Below, piece after piece: positions 1-5,495 of a stretch of 5,495 nucleotides of DNA; the stretch's first letter is position 1; each line of letters opens with the position of its first letter. The notes beneath the pieces were generated by a model, which had not been told where the DNA came from, ran no database searches, and worked only from the letters and a program-made list of their open reading frames with translations. The stretch spans positions 1 through 5,495 of the forward strand of contig CAZKYP010000218.1 in NCBI GenBank assembly GCA_964556885.1, in the 5' to 3' direction. The DNA comes from CAZKYP01 sp964556885. GTDB taxonomy: Bacteria; Planctomycetota; Phycisphaerae; Sedimentisphaerales; Anaerobacaceae. Both the position numbers and the translations under genes were made by a program.

Positions 1-30
1 CGGGCCTTTTGGGATTTATAAAATCACTTC

Positions 31-1377
31 TTATTTTTTCTTGAAGGTTCCGTCGAGCTCGCCTTCTATTTCAGCCTGAACGGCAGGTTCGGATACTGCC
101 ACAGGTTTTAACGTCGTTGCTATAAGTGCGGCGAAAATACATGCGACGCCTGCGGGTATGAACGCCCACATCCATGTCTGTGCATTACCCATGTAGCCCC
201 CGAGCAACGGCCCGACAATACCGCCGACGCCGTATGCCATAAAGACCCAGGGGTAATTTTCGCCGACGTTTTTATTACCGAACAGGTCGGCCGTCGCTGC
301 AGGGAACAGGGCAAAGTTGCCTCCGAAGTTGAATCCGATGATGGCGGCGCCAATATAAAGTCCCCATTCTTTTCCACCGATGAAGAAGAATATAATCATC
401 ATTATCCCCTGGAGGAAGTTCATGAGAATTATGGAATTTCTTCTACCGAGTTTGTCGGACGCCGCGCCCCAGATAATTCTGCCGAGACCATTAAACAGGG
501 CGTAGAACAGGCCCATAGCCGTGCCTGTGATAATACCTGCTTTAGTTTCGTCGATTCCGGCTTTTGCCAAAGCGCCCATACCGAAGAGTTTTATAATGCC
601 GATGACCATTAAGCCCGCACATGCACCGAATGTAAAGTTGGTGAAAAGCACCCAGAACTGATATGTTTTGGCCATTCGTCCGGGTGTCATATTAACGCCT
701 CCCTCGCTGCCTTTACCTTTTGCAGGCGGCGTCCAGCCTGCAGGAAGCCATCCTTCCGGAGGATTAATCATAACCAGTGAGCCAAGCCCCACAAGAACAG
801 CAAATAAGATACCATAGAGCTTAAAGACCTCGCTTACACCCCATCCGTCTCCGAAAAGACCCATCCAGCCGGGAGTAAGGTCTACCGGGCCGAATTTGAA
901 GCCCTGAGTAAGCTTTACCCATATAAGCGCGCCAAATCCGAAGCCCGCAACAGCCAGACCCATAATGAGACCTTTTTTGTCGGGGAACCATTTCGCCAGA
1001 GCCGCAATTGGACATACATAAGCCAGACCGATGCCGGCCCCGCCGAGAATGCCTATACCGATTAATATCCCTGCAAAGCTCGTCCCGGAAAATCCGGCCA
1101 GCAGGTAGCCCAAACCGAGAACTATGCCGCCTGTGAGTGCGACTATTCTGGGCCCGACTTTTTTCTGCCATTTACCCGCGATCAGGGCCATAACAACAGC
1201 AAAAGAAACAAGACCGACGGAGAAAGGCCACTGAGTTTTGTCGGTGGCAAAATTGAAAGGCTCGAGGGTGAGCTTCTTTGTGAAAGCCGACCATGCATAG
1301 ATAGCTCCCAGGCAAAGCTGAATAAGTATACCGCCTACAACGACCAGCCAGCGATTCATGACTTTCTGCTCGGACAT
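31..1377 (-). CDS. OFA-type MFS carboxylate transporter
   Basis: This 448-residue inner-membrane carrier belongs to the major facilitator superfamily and most resembles the oxalate/formate antiporter (OFA) family. About 12 hydrophobic helices can be picked out, beginning near residues 9-32 and ending near 402-421, with a hydrophilic central loop near 205-236 and a charged C-terminal tail. The family-like stretch GLAYVCPIAALAKWFPDKKG lies at 117-136, MFS motif A variants at 68-78 and 304-313 (SDKLGRR), and GGNFALFPAATADLFG at 352-367. An upstream in-frame ATG at 1416 would add 13 residues, but its first codons fall inside a strong hairpin. The ATG at 1377 has AAAGGA six bases upstream and gives the usual OFA N-terminus (MNRWLVVVGG), so it is chosen. 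The gene follows acs by 78 bp on the same strand, so acetate or another monocarboxylate is a likely substrate by inference. Oxalate, formate or lactate cannot be excluded. Family assignment is firm; substrate is not. Confidence 0.9.
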   Translation of the reverse strand: MSEQKVMNRWLVVVGGILIQLCLGAIYAWSAFTKKLTLEPFNFATDKTQWPFSVGLVSFAVVMALIAGKWQKKVGPRIVALTGGIVLGLGYLLAGFSGTSFAGILIGIGILGGAGIGLAYVCPIAALAKWFPDKKGLIMGLAVAGFGFGALIWVKLTQGFKFGPVDLTPGWMGLFGDGWGVSEVFKLYGILFAVLVGLGSLVMINPPEGWLPAGWTPPAKGKGSEGGVNMTPGRMAKTYQFWVLFTNFTFGACAGLMVIGIIKLFGMGALAKAGIDETKAGIITGTAMGLFYALFNGLGRIIWGAASDKLGRRNSIILMNFLQGIMMIIFFFIGGKEWGLYIGAAIIGFNFGGNFALFPAATADLFGNKNVGENYPWVFMAYGVGGIVGPLLGGYMGNAQTWMWAFIPAGVACIFAALIATTLKPVAVSEPAVQAEIEGELDGTFKKK

Positions 1378-1383
1378 GGCAAT

Positions 1384-1389
1384 TCCTTT
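1384..1389 (-). promoter_or_regulatory. Ribosome binding site of the MFS gene
   Basis: The minus strand reads AAAGGA followed by six bases and then the ATG at 1377. This decides the start against the longer in-frame ATG at 1416. The site begins only four bases after the T tract of the preceding hairpin, so transcription termination and translation initiation signals are packed together. Confidence 0.75.
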
Positions 1390-1393
1390 CGTC

Positions 1394-1431
1394 AAAAACA
1401 GGCCGGATGCACACAATTGTGTACATCCGGC
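1394..1431 (-). terminator. Intrinsic terminator or attenuator between acs and MFS
   Basis: In the minus-strand RNA, GCCGGAUG pairs with CAUCCGGC (8 bp), followed by one U-G wobble and then ACAC with GUGU, closed by an AAUU loop. This makes a 13-bp stem at 1402-1431. It is followed by CTG and TTTTT at 1394-1398. On the plus strand the wobble position is a C/A mismatch, so the structure is better in the minus-strand transcript. The hairpin starts 24 bases after the acs stop codon and ends before the MFS ribosome binding site. It could end most acs transcripts and let a fraction read through, or stabilise the acs 3' end. The inner ACACAATTGTGT is also a perfect DNA palindrome, so a protein-binding role is an alternative. 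Confidence 0.7.
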
Positions 1432-1455
1432 TTAACATCCTTTTCAATAAGACTT

Positions 1456-3435
1456 TTATATACCTCGGCCTTTAATTAGTTCTTCAACTACATGCGGATC
1501 AGCCAGGGTTGTAATATCACCGAGATTGTCCGTGCTCTTTTCGGCAATCTTTCTTAAGATTCTTCGCATAATCTTGCCGGAGCGGGTTTTCGGAAGTGCG
1601 GGAGCAAACTGGATAGCTTCAGGTGCGGCGATCGGTCCGATCTCCTTACGCACGTGCATGATAAGCTCCTTCTTAAGCTCTTCGCTTTCATGTACTCCTT
1701 CCTTGAGTGTTACGAAGGCGTACAAACCCTGCCCCTTGATTTCATGGGGAATTGGAGTAACTGCGGCTTCGGCGACTTTTTCATGACTGACAAGAGCGCT
1801 TTCGACTTCCGCGGTTCCGATTCTGTGGCCGGAAACGTTAACGACGTCGTCGATTCGGCCCATCAGCCAGTAATCACCGTCTTCGTCAATCCGGCAGCCG
1901 TCGCCGGCGAAGTAAATGTCGTTGTACATTGTAAAGTAAGTTTCGACGAAGCGGTCGTGATCGCCCCACATTGTACGCATCATTCCGGGCCACGGCTTAC
2001 GGATGCACAGCTTGCCGCCTTCGTTTGGGTTGCACTGGCTTCCATCATCTCGTAAGACAACCGAATCGACGCCGAAGAACGGGTGGCTTGCGCTGCCTGG
2101 TTTTAATGTATGAGCGCCGGGCAGGGGGGTAATCATAAATCCGCCGGTTTCAGTCTGCCACCACGTATCGACAATCGGGCAGCGATTTCGACCGATTTTC
2201 TCGTTATACCAAATCCATGCTTCCGGATTTATCGGCTCGCCGACCGTGCCGAGAATTCTCATTGTGTCCAGCTTATATTTGGCGGGCCATTCGTCGCCGA
2301 GACGCATCAGGGCACGGATAGCCGTCGGCGCCGTGTAGAATACAGTGACACCGAATTTGTCACAAATCTGCCAGAATCGGCCGGCGTCCGGATATGTTGG
2401 GACACCTTCGAACATTAGTGATGTGCCGCCGTTTGCAAGCGGAGCGTAAACAATATAGCTGTGTCCGGTTACCCATCCGATATCGGCGGTGCACCAGTAG
2501 ATATCATCGTCGTGAATATTGAAGACGATTTTATGGGTCAGGGTGACGTGCATCATATAACCGCCGGTTGTGTGAACGACGCCCTTGGGTTTGCCTGTCG
2601 AACCGGACGTGTAGAGAATAAAAAGAGGGTCCTCGGCGTCCATAGGCTCGGCTTCACATTTATCGGCTGCTTTGGACATCTCATCGTGATACCATACGTC
2701 TCTGCCGTCTTTCATATTGCAGGGTTCTTCATTAACTTTGACGACTACGACGTTTTCAATCGTAGGTGTCTTTTTCAGTGCCTCGTCGGAGATGTCCTTT
2801 AGTTTGATGTGTTTTCCTGCGCGAAGTGAGACATTGGAAGTGATCAGCATTTTGCAGTCGGAATCATTGACGCGGTCTACAATTGCATCCGCACTGAATC
2901 CACCGAAAATAACGGAGTGAATGGCGCCGATACGGGTGCATGCCAGCATAACAATCGGTAGTTCCGGAACCATCGGCATATAAATAGCGATACGGTCGCC
3001 CTTCTTTACACCTTTTGACTTCATGACGTTGGCGAATTTGCATACTTCCTTATGTAACTGTTCGTATGTATACTTTTTTACGGCGTTATCGGCTTCACCC
3101 TGCCAGATCAGCGCGGTTTTCCTGGCAATCGGTGTTCCGAGATGGCGGTCGAGACAGTTATATGATACGTTCATTTGGCCGTCTGCAAACCACGTGTGTT
3201 CGATTTTGCGGTTTTTTGTATCCCATGTATATTCAAGGCTCTTCGTAGGTTTCTTGAACCAGTGAAGGCTCTTTGCCTGCTCAAGCCAGAATTTGTCCGG
3301 GTTTTCGATAGACTCCTCCCACATTTGCTCATATTGCTCAACAGAGTTTACATAAGCATTGGCCCTTATTTGCGCAGGCGGTGGAAAAGTCCGCTTTTCG
3401 TTCATAAGTGAGTCAATGGCTTTTTGTTGTCCCAT
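1456..3435 (-). CDS. acs: Acetyl-CoA synthetase, AMP-forming
   Basis: This 659-residue cytoplasmic enzyme converts acetate, ATP and CoA to acetyl-CoA, AMP and pyrophosphate through an acetyl-adenylate. Full length is close to the usual 650 or so residues. The adenylate-forming motifs are in order: the P-loop YTSGSTGKPKG at 275-285, GEPINPEAW at 399-407, WWQTETGG at 425-432, the hinge GRIDDVVNVSGHR at 526-538, and PKTRSGKIMRR at 615-625. Relative to the Salmonella enzyme the numbering is shifted by 12: the acetate-pocket residues Val310, Thr311, Val386 and Trp414 correspond to V322, T323, V398 and W426. The bulky Trp supports acetate over longer acids. K621 corresponds to catalytic Lys609, the target of reversible acetylation in other bacteria, so that control is possible here. 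The start at 3435 has a near-perfect AAAGGAG upstream. A promoter and inverted repeat lie in the 111-bp gap before the gene, and the MFS carrier gene follows. Nothing looks broken. Confidence 0.98.
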   Translation of the reverse strand: MGQQKAIDSLMNEKRTFPPPAQIRANAYVNSVEQYEQMWEESIENPDKFWLEQAKSLHWFKKPTKSLEYTWDTKNRKIEHTWFADGQMNVSYNCLDRHLGTPIARKTALIWQGEADNAVKKYTYEQLHKEVCKFANVMKSKGVKKGDRIAIYMPMVPELPIVMLACTRIGAIHSVIFGGFSADAIVDRVNDSDCKMLITSNVSLRAGKHIKLKDISDEALKKTPTIENVVVVKVNEEPCNMKDGRDVWYHDEMSKAADKCEAEPMDAEDPLFILYTSGSTGKPKGVVHTTGGYMMHVTLTHKIVFNIHDDDIYWCTADIGWVTGHSYIVYAPLANGGTSLMFEGVPTYPDAGRFWQICDKFGVTVFYTAPTAIRALMRLGDEWPAKYKLDTMRILGTVGEPINPEAWIWYNEKIGRNRCPIVDTWWQTETGGFMITPLPGAHTLKPGSASHPFFGVDSVVLRDDGSQCNPNEGGKLCIRKPWPGMMRTMWGDHDRFVETYFTMYNDIYFAGDGCRIDEDGDYWLMGRIDDVVNVSGHRIGTAEVESALVSHEKVAEAAVTPIPHEIKGQGLYAFVTLKEGVHESEELKKELIMHVRKEIGPIAAPEAIQFAPALPKTRSGKIMRRILRKIAEKSTDNLGDITTLADPHVVEELIKGRGI

Positions 3436-3483
3436 AGTCTTCTCCTTTGTGTAACCGTAAAATTTATTATTGATAGGCTCGTT

Positions 3484-3513
3484 AGTTATATAAACCCTTA
3501 CTTTTATATAACT
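3484..3513. promoter_or_regulatory. Perfect inverted repeat, likely acs operator
   Basis: The arms AGTTATATAAA and TTTATATAACT are exact reverse complements (11 bp each) separated by the 8-bp spacer CCCTTACT on the plus strand. The repeat covers the candidate -10 box of acs and the expected start point. There is no T tract and the stem is almost all A/T, so it is a poor terminator for the upstream porin gene. A site for a dimeric regulator is the better reading. The regulator is not encoded in this window, and I do not match the motif to a known family. Confidence 0.55.
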
Positions 3514-3529
3514 TATTCAGCATTGTCAA
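3503..3529 (-). promoter_or_regulatory. Candidate sigma-70 promoter of acs
   Basis: On the minus strand a perfect TTGACA (3524-3529) is followed after 15 bp by TATAAA (3503-3508). The spacer is shorter than the usual 16-18 bp, which may mean a weak or activator-dependent promoter. Transcription would start near 3496, giving a leader of about 60 nt before the acs ATG. The -10 box lies within the inverted repeat at 3484-3513. If real, it lets acs be transcribed separately from the porin gene. Confidence 0.5.
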
Positions 3530-3546
3530 CCAGAAAAAGCAATCTT

Positions 3547-4863
3547 TTAGAATTTGTAAATGAAGCTCAATTGTGCCCGCAGGCTCTCGGCATCGCCATT
3601 TCCATAATATTCGGTCCGCCAGTGGGATAGCTCGAAGCCGATGTCCGTTTGCTTGTTAGCCGCGTAAATCACGTTTCCGAACACACAGCGGTTCATTGTT
3701 CGGTCTCCGGCGTTGATTTGTCCGGAGTCAACATCGTCCATCCCAACACCAACATTGTATCGGAAATTATCCCATGGACCAAGGCTTGCAGCTATCCATC
3801 CGCCTTTGCTGGTGATCTCTTTGTAAAAATTCAGTTGTGTCGTATCTGTAATCACGCCTTGTCCGATCCCACCCAGATAGGCATTAAGATTTCTTCCCGT
3901 AAATACTTCGGCTTTAATTGTACATTTATCATTAACCGGCTGGGTCAGGTCAAGGTTCAGCGACCACGTCTTAAACGTCTTGTTCATTCCTGTAGCAGTA
4001 ATATCATATTCCTCCTTTCCCCAATGACCGGAAACACCCACAGTGGTCTTTTTTTCACCTACAAGCGGCAGTGTTACACTGGCTCGTCCCTGTAAGGACG
4101 GAAAACCTGCATCTTCTCCGGATTCGGTACCATTGGGAGCAGCTACAGCGTCCATTCTGCCGATCGTCCTGGCCACTGCGCCTTCGAGTTTAAAATCAAC
4201 GTTCTTTTTGACAGTATATTCTTTTGTAAGACGTATCTGGGGTCGCCGATAGCCGATATTACCGACCCACCATAGAACGCTGTAGTTCAGTGTCGAAGGG
4301 ACCAGCGGGCTGATAACGTCTGATGTCTGGCCGGCTATGATATTAAATCTCTGTTTAGGCCAGTCCATTTTGAGGTAGGCGTGGCGCATCATAAGGTGGG
4401 ATTTGTTCTCATCTCCGCCTCCATAGAAATCCACTTCGACGCGGCCGCTGGTTATCAAGTTTCCATCATCCGGTCCGTTTATCAACATCCCTAATCGTGT
4501 TTCGTTTGCGGTTATGTTAAACTGGTTATCGTTATGATTCATGTTCTCGGGATTGACCCACTTTGCATAGTCGCCGACCTCTGTCCGCGAGCTGTCATAA
4601 GCCGCATCGAGTTTCAGGTATCCGTATAATTGTATGTCTAACTTTGACCAGACCCATTTTTTTTCAGATGGTGCTGCTGATGTGCCGGTCTGATTCGCAA
4701 CAATTTGTTTGAGTTCTTCAACTTCTTTGTCGAGTTTCTCGACCCTCTGTTTCAGTTCCGTATTTTCCTGCGATAAAGGACTACCGTTGTTCGCAGCATA
4801 GGATAGCCCGGTTATCAATATGCTTATTATTACGACATTTAGCAGGTATACTACATTTCTCAT
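3547..4863 (-). CDS. Outer-membrane porin, DcaP-like
   Basis: This 438-residue protein appears to be an outer-membrane diffusion channel. Residues 1-23 form a signal peptide with a hydrophobic core (VVIISILITGL) and a likely cleavage after SYA. Residues 33-58 are a coiled coil with hydrophobic positions at L37, V41, L44, V48, L51 and V55 in exact 4-3 spacing, followed by a short Ser/Ala/Thr linker. From about residue 73 (SKLDIQLYGYLKLDAAYD) the chain alternates polar and hydrophobic residues as in beta strands and ends in FIYKF, the terminal Phe expected for outer-membrane barrel assembly. An N-terminal coiled coil before a barrel of this size resembles the trimeric DcaP porins; that name is from memory of the family and less certain than 'porin'. 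Two in-frame ATGs at 4884 and 4881 lie ahead of the strong AAAAAGGAG, so the ATG at 4863 is taken as the start. The gene precedes acs and may deliver small organic acids, which is inference. Confidence 0.85.
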   Translation of the reverse strand: MRNVVYLLNVVIISILITGLSYAANNGSPLSQENTELKQRVEKLDKEVEELKQIVANQTGTSAAPSEKKWVWSKLDIQLYGYLKLDAAYDSSRTEVGDYAKWVNPENMNHNDNQFNITANETRLGMLINGPDDGNLITSGRVEVDFYGGGDENKSHLMMRHAYLKMDWPKQRFNIIAGQTSDVISPLVPSTLNYSVLWWVGNIGYRRPQIRLTKEYTVKKNVDFKLEGAVARTIGRMDAVAAPNGTESGEDAGFPSLQGRASVTLPLVGEKKTTVGVSGHWGKEEYDITATGMNKTFKTWSLNLDLTQPVNDKCTIKAEVFTGRNLNAYLGGIGQGVITDTTQLNFYKEITSKGGWIAASLGPWDNFRYNVGVGMDDVDSGQINAGDRTMNRCVFGNVIYAANKQTDIGFELSHWRTEYYGNGDAESLRAQLSFIYKF

Positions 4864-4869
4864 TTCTAA

Positions 4870-4878
4870 CTCCTTTTT
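4870..4878 (-). promoter_or_regulatory. Ribosome binding site of the porin gene
   Basis: The minus strand reads AAAAAGGAG, then six bases, then the ATG at 4863. The optimal spacing selects this start, which also gives a clean signal peptide beginning MRNVVYLLN. The ATG pair at 4881-4884 lies just upstream of this site and has no Shine-Dalgarno of its own. Confidence 0.8.
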
Positions 4879-4947
4879 CATCATAACTTATGTATTATTA
4901 TGGACGTTTATTCCTTTGCCTGTAGTAAGATAAGTCCCAATTTTGAT

Positions 4948-4967
4948 TGATATTTAAAAAAATATCA
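4948..4967. repeat. AT-rich stem-loop in the porin leader
   Basis: The arms TGATATTT and AAATATCA are perfect 8-bp reverse complements around a 4-base AAAA spacer (plus strand). In the porin leader RNA this would form a weak hairpin with a UUUU loop. It is not followed by a T tract in the direction of the gene, so a terminator role is not supported. Confidence 0.35.
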
Positions 4968-4998
4968 TTACAACAACTAATCTTCGCTGAGGCATTTA

Positions 4999-5021
4999 AA
5001 ATACAGTAAATATGTGTATTT
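4999..5021. repeat. Inverted repeat in the porin leader
   Basis: The arms AAATACA and TGTATTT are perfect 7-bp reverse complements separated by 9 bp. The dyad lies downstream of the main promoter candidate and overlaps the alternative one, so it could be an operator. A second small dyad, AACTC and GAGTT with a 3-bp spacer, adjoins it at 5022-5034. Short AT-rich dyads arise by chance, so the functional claim is weak. Confidence 0.35.
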
Positions 5022-5056
5022 AACTCCTTGAGTTCAATTAAATAAATAAACGTGTA

Positions 5057-5085
5057 AATCTAACGTTATTGATATTTGTTGTCAA
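5057..5085 (-). promoter_or_regulatory. Candidate sigma-70 promoter of the porin gene
   Basis: On the minus strand a perfect TTGACA (5080-5085) is followed after 17 bp by TAGATT (5057-5062, four of six matches to TATAAT). Transcription would start near 5050 and leave a leader of nearly 190 nt before the porin ATG. A weaker alternative with the same spacing, TTGAAC (5032-5037) and CATATT (5009-5014), lies closer to the gene. The AT-rich background makes chance matches likely for the -10 box, less so for the full -35. Confidence 0.5.
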
Positions 5086-5180
5086 GGAAGTGTTATATGA
5101 AATTAAATATTGATTGCGAATCCGAATTGTTATTACGGGAATGATATGAATGCATAGTAAAATAGTCAGAAAGAGAAAAA

Positions 5181-5495
5181 TCAGCTTTTGGCGGATTCGA
5201 CTGTGTTATAGAGCAACATGACTCTTGTCATCGGGCCGACGCCGCCCGGAACGGGAGTAATCAGTGATGCCTTTTCTTTTACCGCTTCGAAATCGACATC
5301 GCCGATAAGTCGATAGCCGCTCTTTTTTGTCGCATCCTCGATGCGATTGACGCCGACGTCGATTACCACGACTCCTTTTTTGACCATATCGGCCGTGATG
5401 GTCTTCGGTCTGCCGGCGGCGGCAACGAGAATATCGGCTCGTTTCGTATGCCAGGCAAGGTCTTTTGTGCGGGTGTGGCAGACGGTGACGGTGGC
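5181..5495 (-). CDS. folD: Bifunctional FolD, C-terminal part (cut by window edge)
   Basis: The last 104 residues of methylenetetrahydrofolate dehydrogenase/methenyltetrahydrofolate cyclohydrolase are visible; the open frame runs off the window at 5495. The enzyme interconverts 5,10-methylene- and 10-formyl-tetrahydrofolate in the cytoplasm, using NAD(P). The visible part is the dinucleotide-binding domain. It begins ATVTVCHTRTKDL, whose HTRT matches the family's HSRT-type cofactor loop, followed by ADILVAAAGRP (20-30), GVVVIDVGVNRIED (41-54), GDVDF (65-69) and the C-terminal signature PGGVGPMT (83-90). An internal Met at 5387 is not the start, because homologous sequence continues upstream of it. 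The full protein is usually about 280-300 residues, so roughly two thirds, including the catalytic lysine, lies outside the window. The gene is on the same strand as the porin but separated by 317 AT-rich bases, so it is probably a separate transcription unit. Confidence 0.96.
   Translation of the reverse strand, partial: ATVTVCHTRTKDLAWHTKRADILVAAAGRPKTITADMVKKGVVVIDVGVNRIEDATKKSGYRLIGDVDFEAVKEKASLITPVPGGVGPMTRVMLLYNTVESAKS

Larger units (their letters stand above)
4864..5180. other. AT-rich intergenic region and porin leader
   Basis: These 317 bp between the folD stop and the porin start hold no convincing gene. The region is far richer in A and T than the flanking coding DNA. It contains a promoter candidate for the porin, several short dyads, and the 10-mer ATTGATATTT twice in the same orientation (4946-4955 and 5068-5077). 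I see no clear hairpin plus T tract after folD, so its terminator is either Rho-dependent or absent. Confidence 0.7.

Noticed and set aside
1..30. Terminator downstream of the MFS gene
   Set aside because: Only a five-base dyad (GATTT and AAATC) is visible in the 30 bases before the window edge, with no GC stem and T tract, so nothing can be called.
1378..1416. Longer N-terminus of the MFS protein starting at 1416 (MCASGLFLTKGIA...)
   Set aside because: The upstream ATG and following codons lie within the terminator-like hairpin and T tract, while the ATG at 1377 has a well-spaced AAAGGA and gives the usual OFA N-terminus.
1654..2055. Plus-strand open frame of 133 codons inside acs
   Set aside because: It is antisense to well-conserved acs sequence, has no recognisable family features, and is explained by the composition of the acs coding strand. 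The same applies to the other antisense frames inside acs, the MFS gene and the porin gene.
3515..3535. Sigma-54 type promoter upstream of acs (GG ... GC around TGGTTGACAATGC)
   Set aside because: The GG and GC are 8 bases apart rather than the 10 required for -24/-12 elements, and the rest does not match the consensus.
3531..3549. Possible terminator after the porin gene (AAAAG, ATTG, CTTTT)
   Set aside because: The stem is only five mostly A/T pairs overlapping the stop codon, too weak to call an intrinsic terminator.
4864..4884. Porin start at 4884 or 4881 (MMKKELE...)
   Set aside because: These ATGs precede the strong AAAAAGGAG, which would then be inside the coding sequence, and they have no Shine-Dalgarno of their own. 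The ATG at 4863 is ideally spaced.
4954..4995. Minus-strand 13-codon frame in the porin leader (MPQRRLVVVMIFF) as a leader peptide
   Set aside because: There is no ribosome binding site at a usable distance; the nearest AAGGAG is nearly 30 bases upstream. No linked attenuator structure is seen.

Overview
The window carries four genes, all on the minus strand. Reading in the direction of transcription (from high to low coordinates) they are: the 3' end of folD (5181-5495, cut by the window edge), a signal-peptide-bearing outer-membrane porin of DcaP-like appearance (3547-4863), a complete AMP-forming acetyl-CoA synthetase acs (1456-3435), and a complete 12-helix MFS carrier of the oxalate/formate antiporter (OFA) type (31-1377). 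No RNA gene, CRISPR array, insertion sequence or other mobile element is visible.

The organism is a diderm (Gram-negative type) bacterium: the porin has a Sec signal peptide, a periplasmic coiled coil, a beta-rich body and a terminal Phe. Strong AAAGGA/AAGGAG Shine-Dalgarno sequences precede three genes. Coding DNA is of moderate GC, while the 317-bp gap between folD and the porin gene is strongly AT-rich. The gene set would fit an environmental anaerobe such as a planctomycete or a desulfobacterial lineage, but nothing here fixes the phylum.

The porin, Acs and MFS genes look like a short-chain carboxylate acquisition module: passage across the outer membrane, uptake across the inner membrane, and activation to acetyl-CoA. 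The arrangement recalls the E. coli acs-yjcH-actP operon, with an OFA-type MFS protein where ActP would be and a porin added upstream. The substrate is inferred from context and not proven by sequence.

The gaps hold the less ordinary signals. The 111-bp porin-acs gap has a TTGACA/TATAAA promoter candidate whose -10 box lies inside a perfect 11-bp-arm inverted repeat, probably an operator. The 78-bp acs-MFS gap has a 13-bp stem-loop with a T tract, ending just before the MFS ribosome binding site. Its only non-Watson-Crick position is a G-U wobble in the minus-strand RNA but a C/A mismatch on the plus strand, which points to an RNA terminator or attenuator. The porin has a TTGACA-17-TAGATT promoter candidate and a leader of nearly 190 nt containing several AT-rich dyads.
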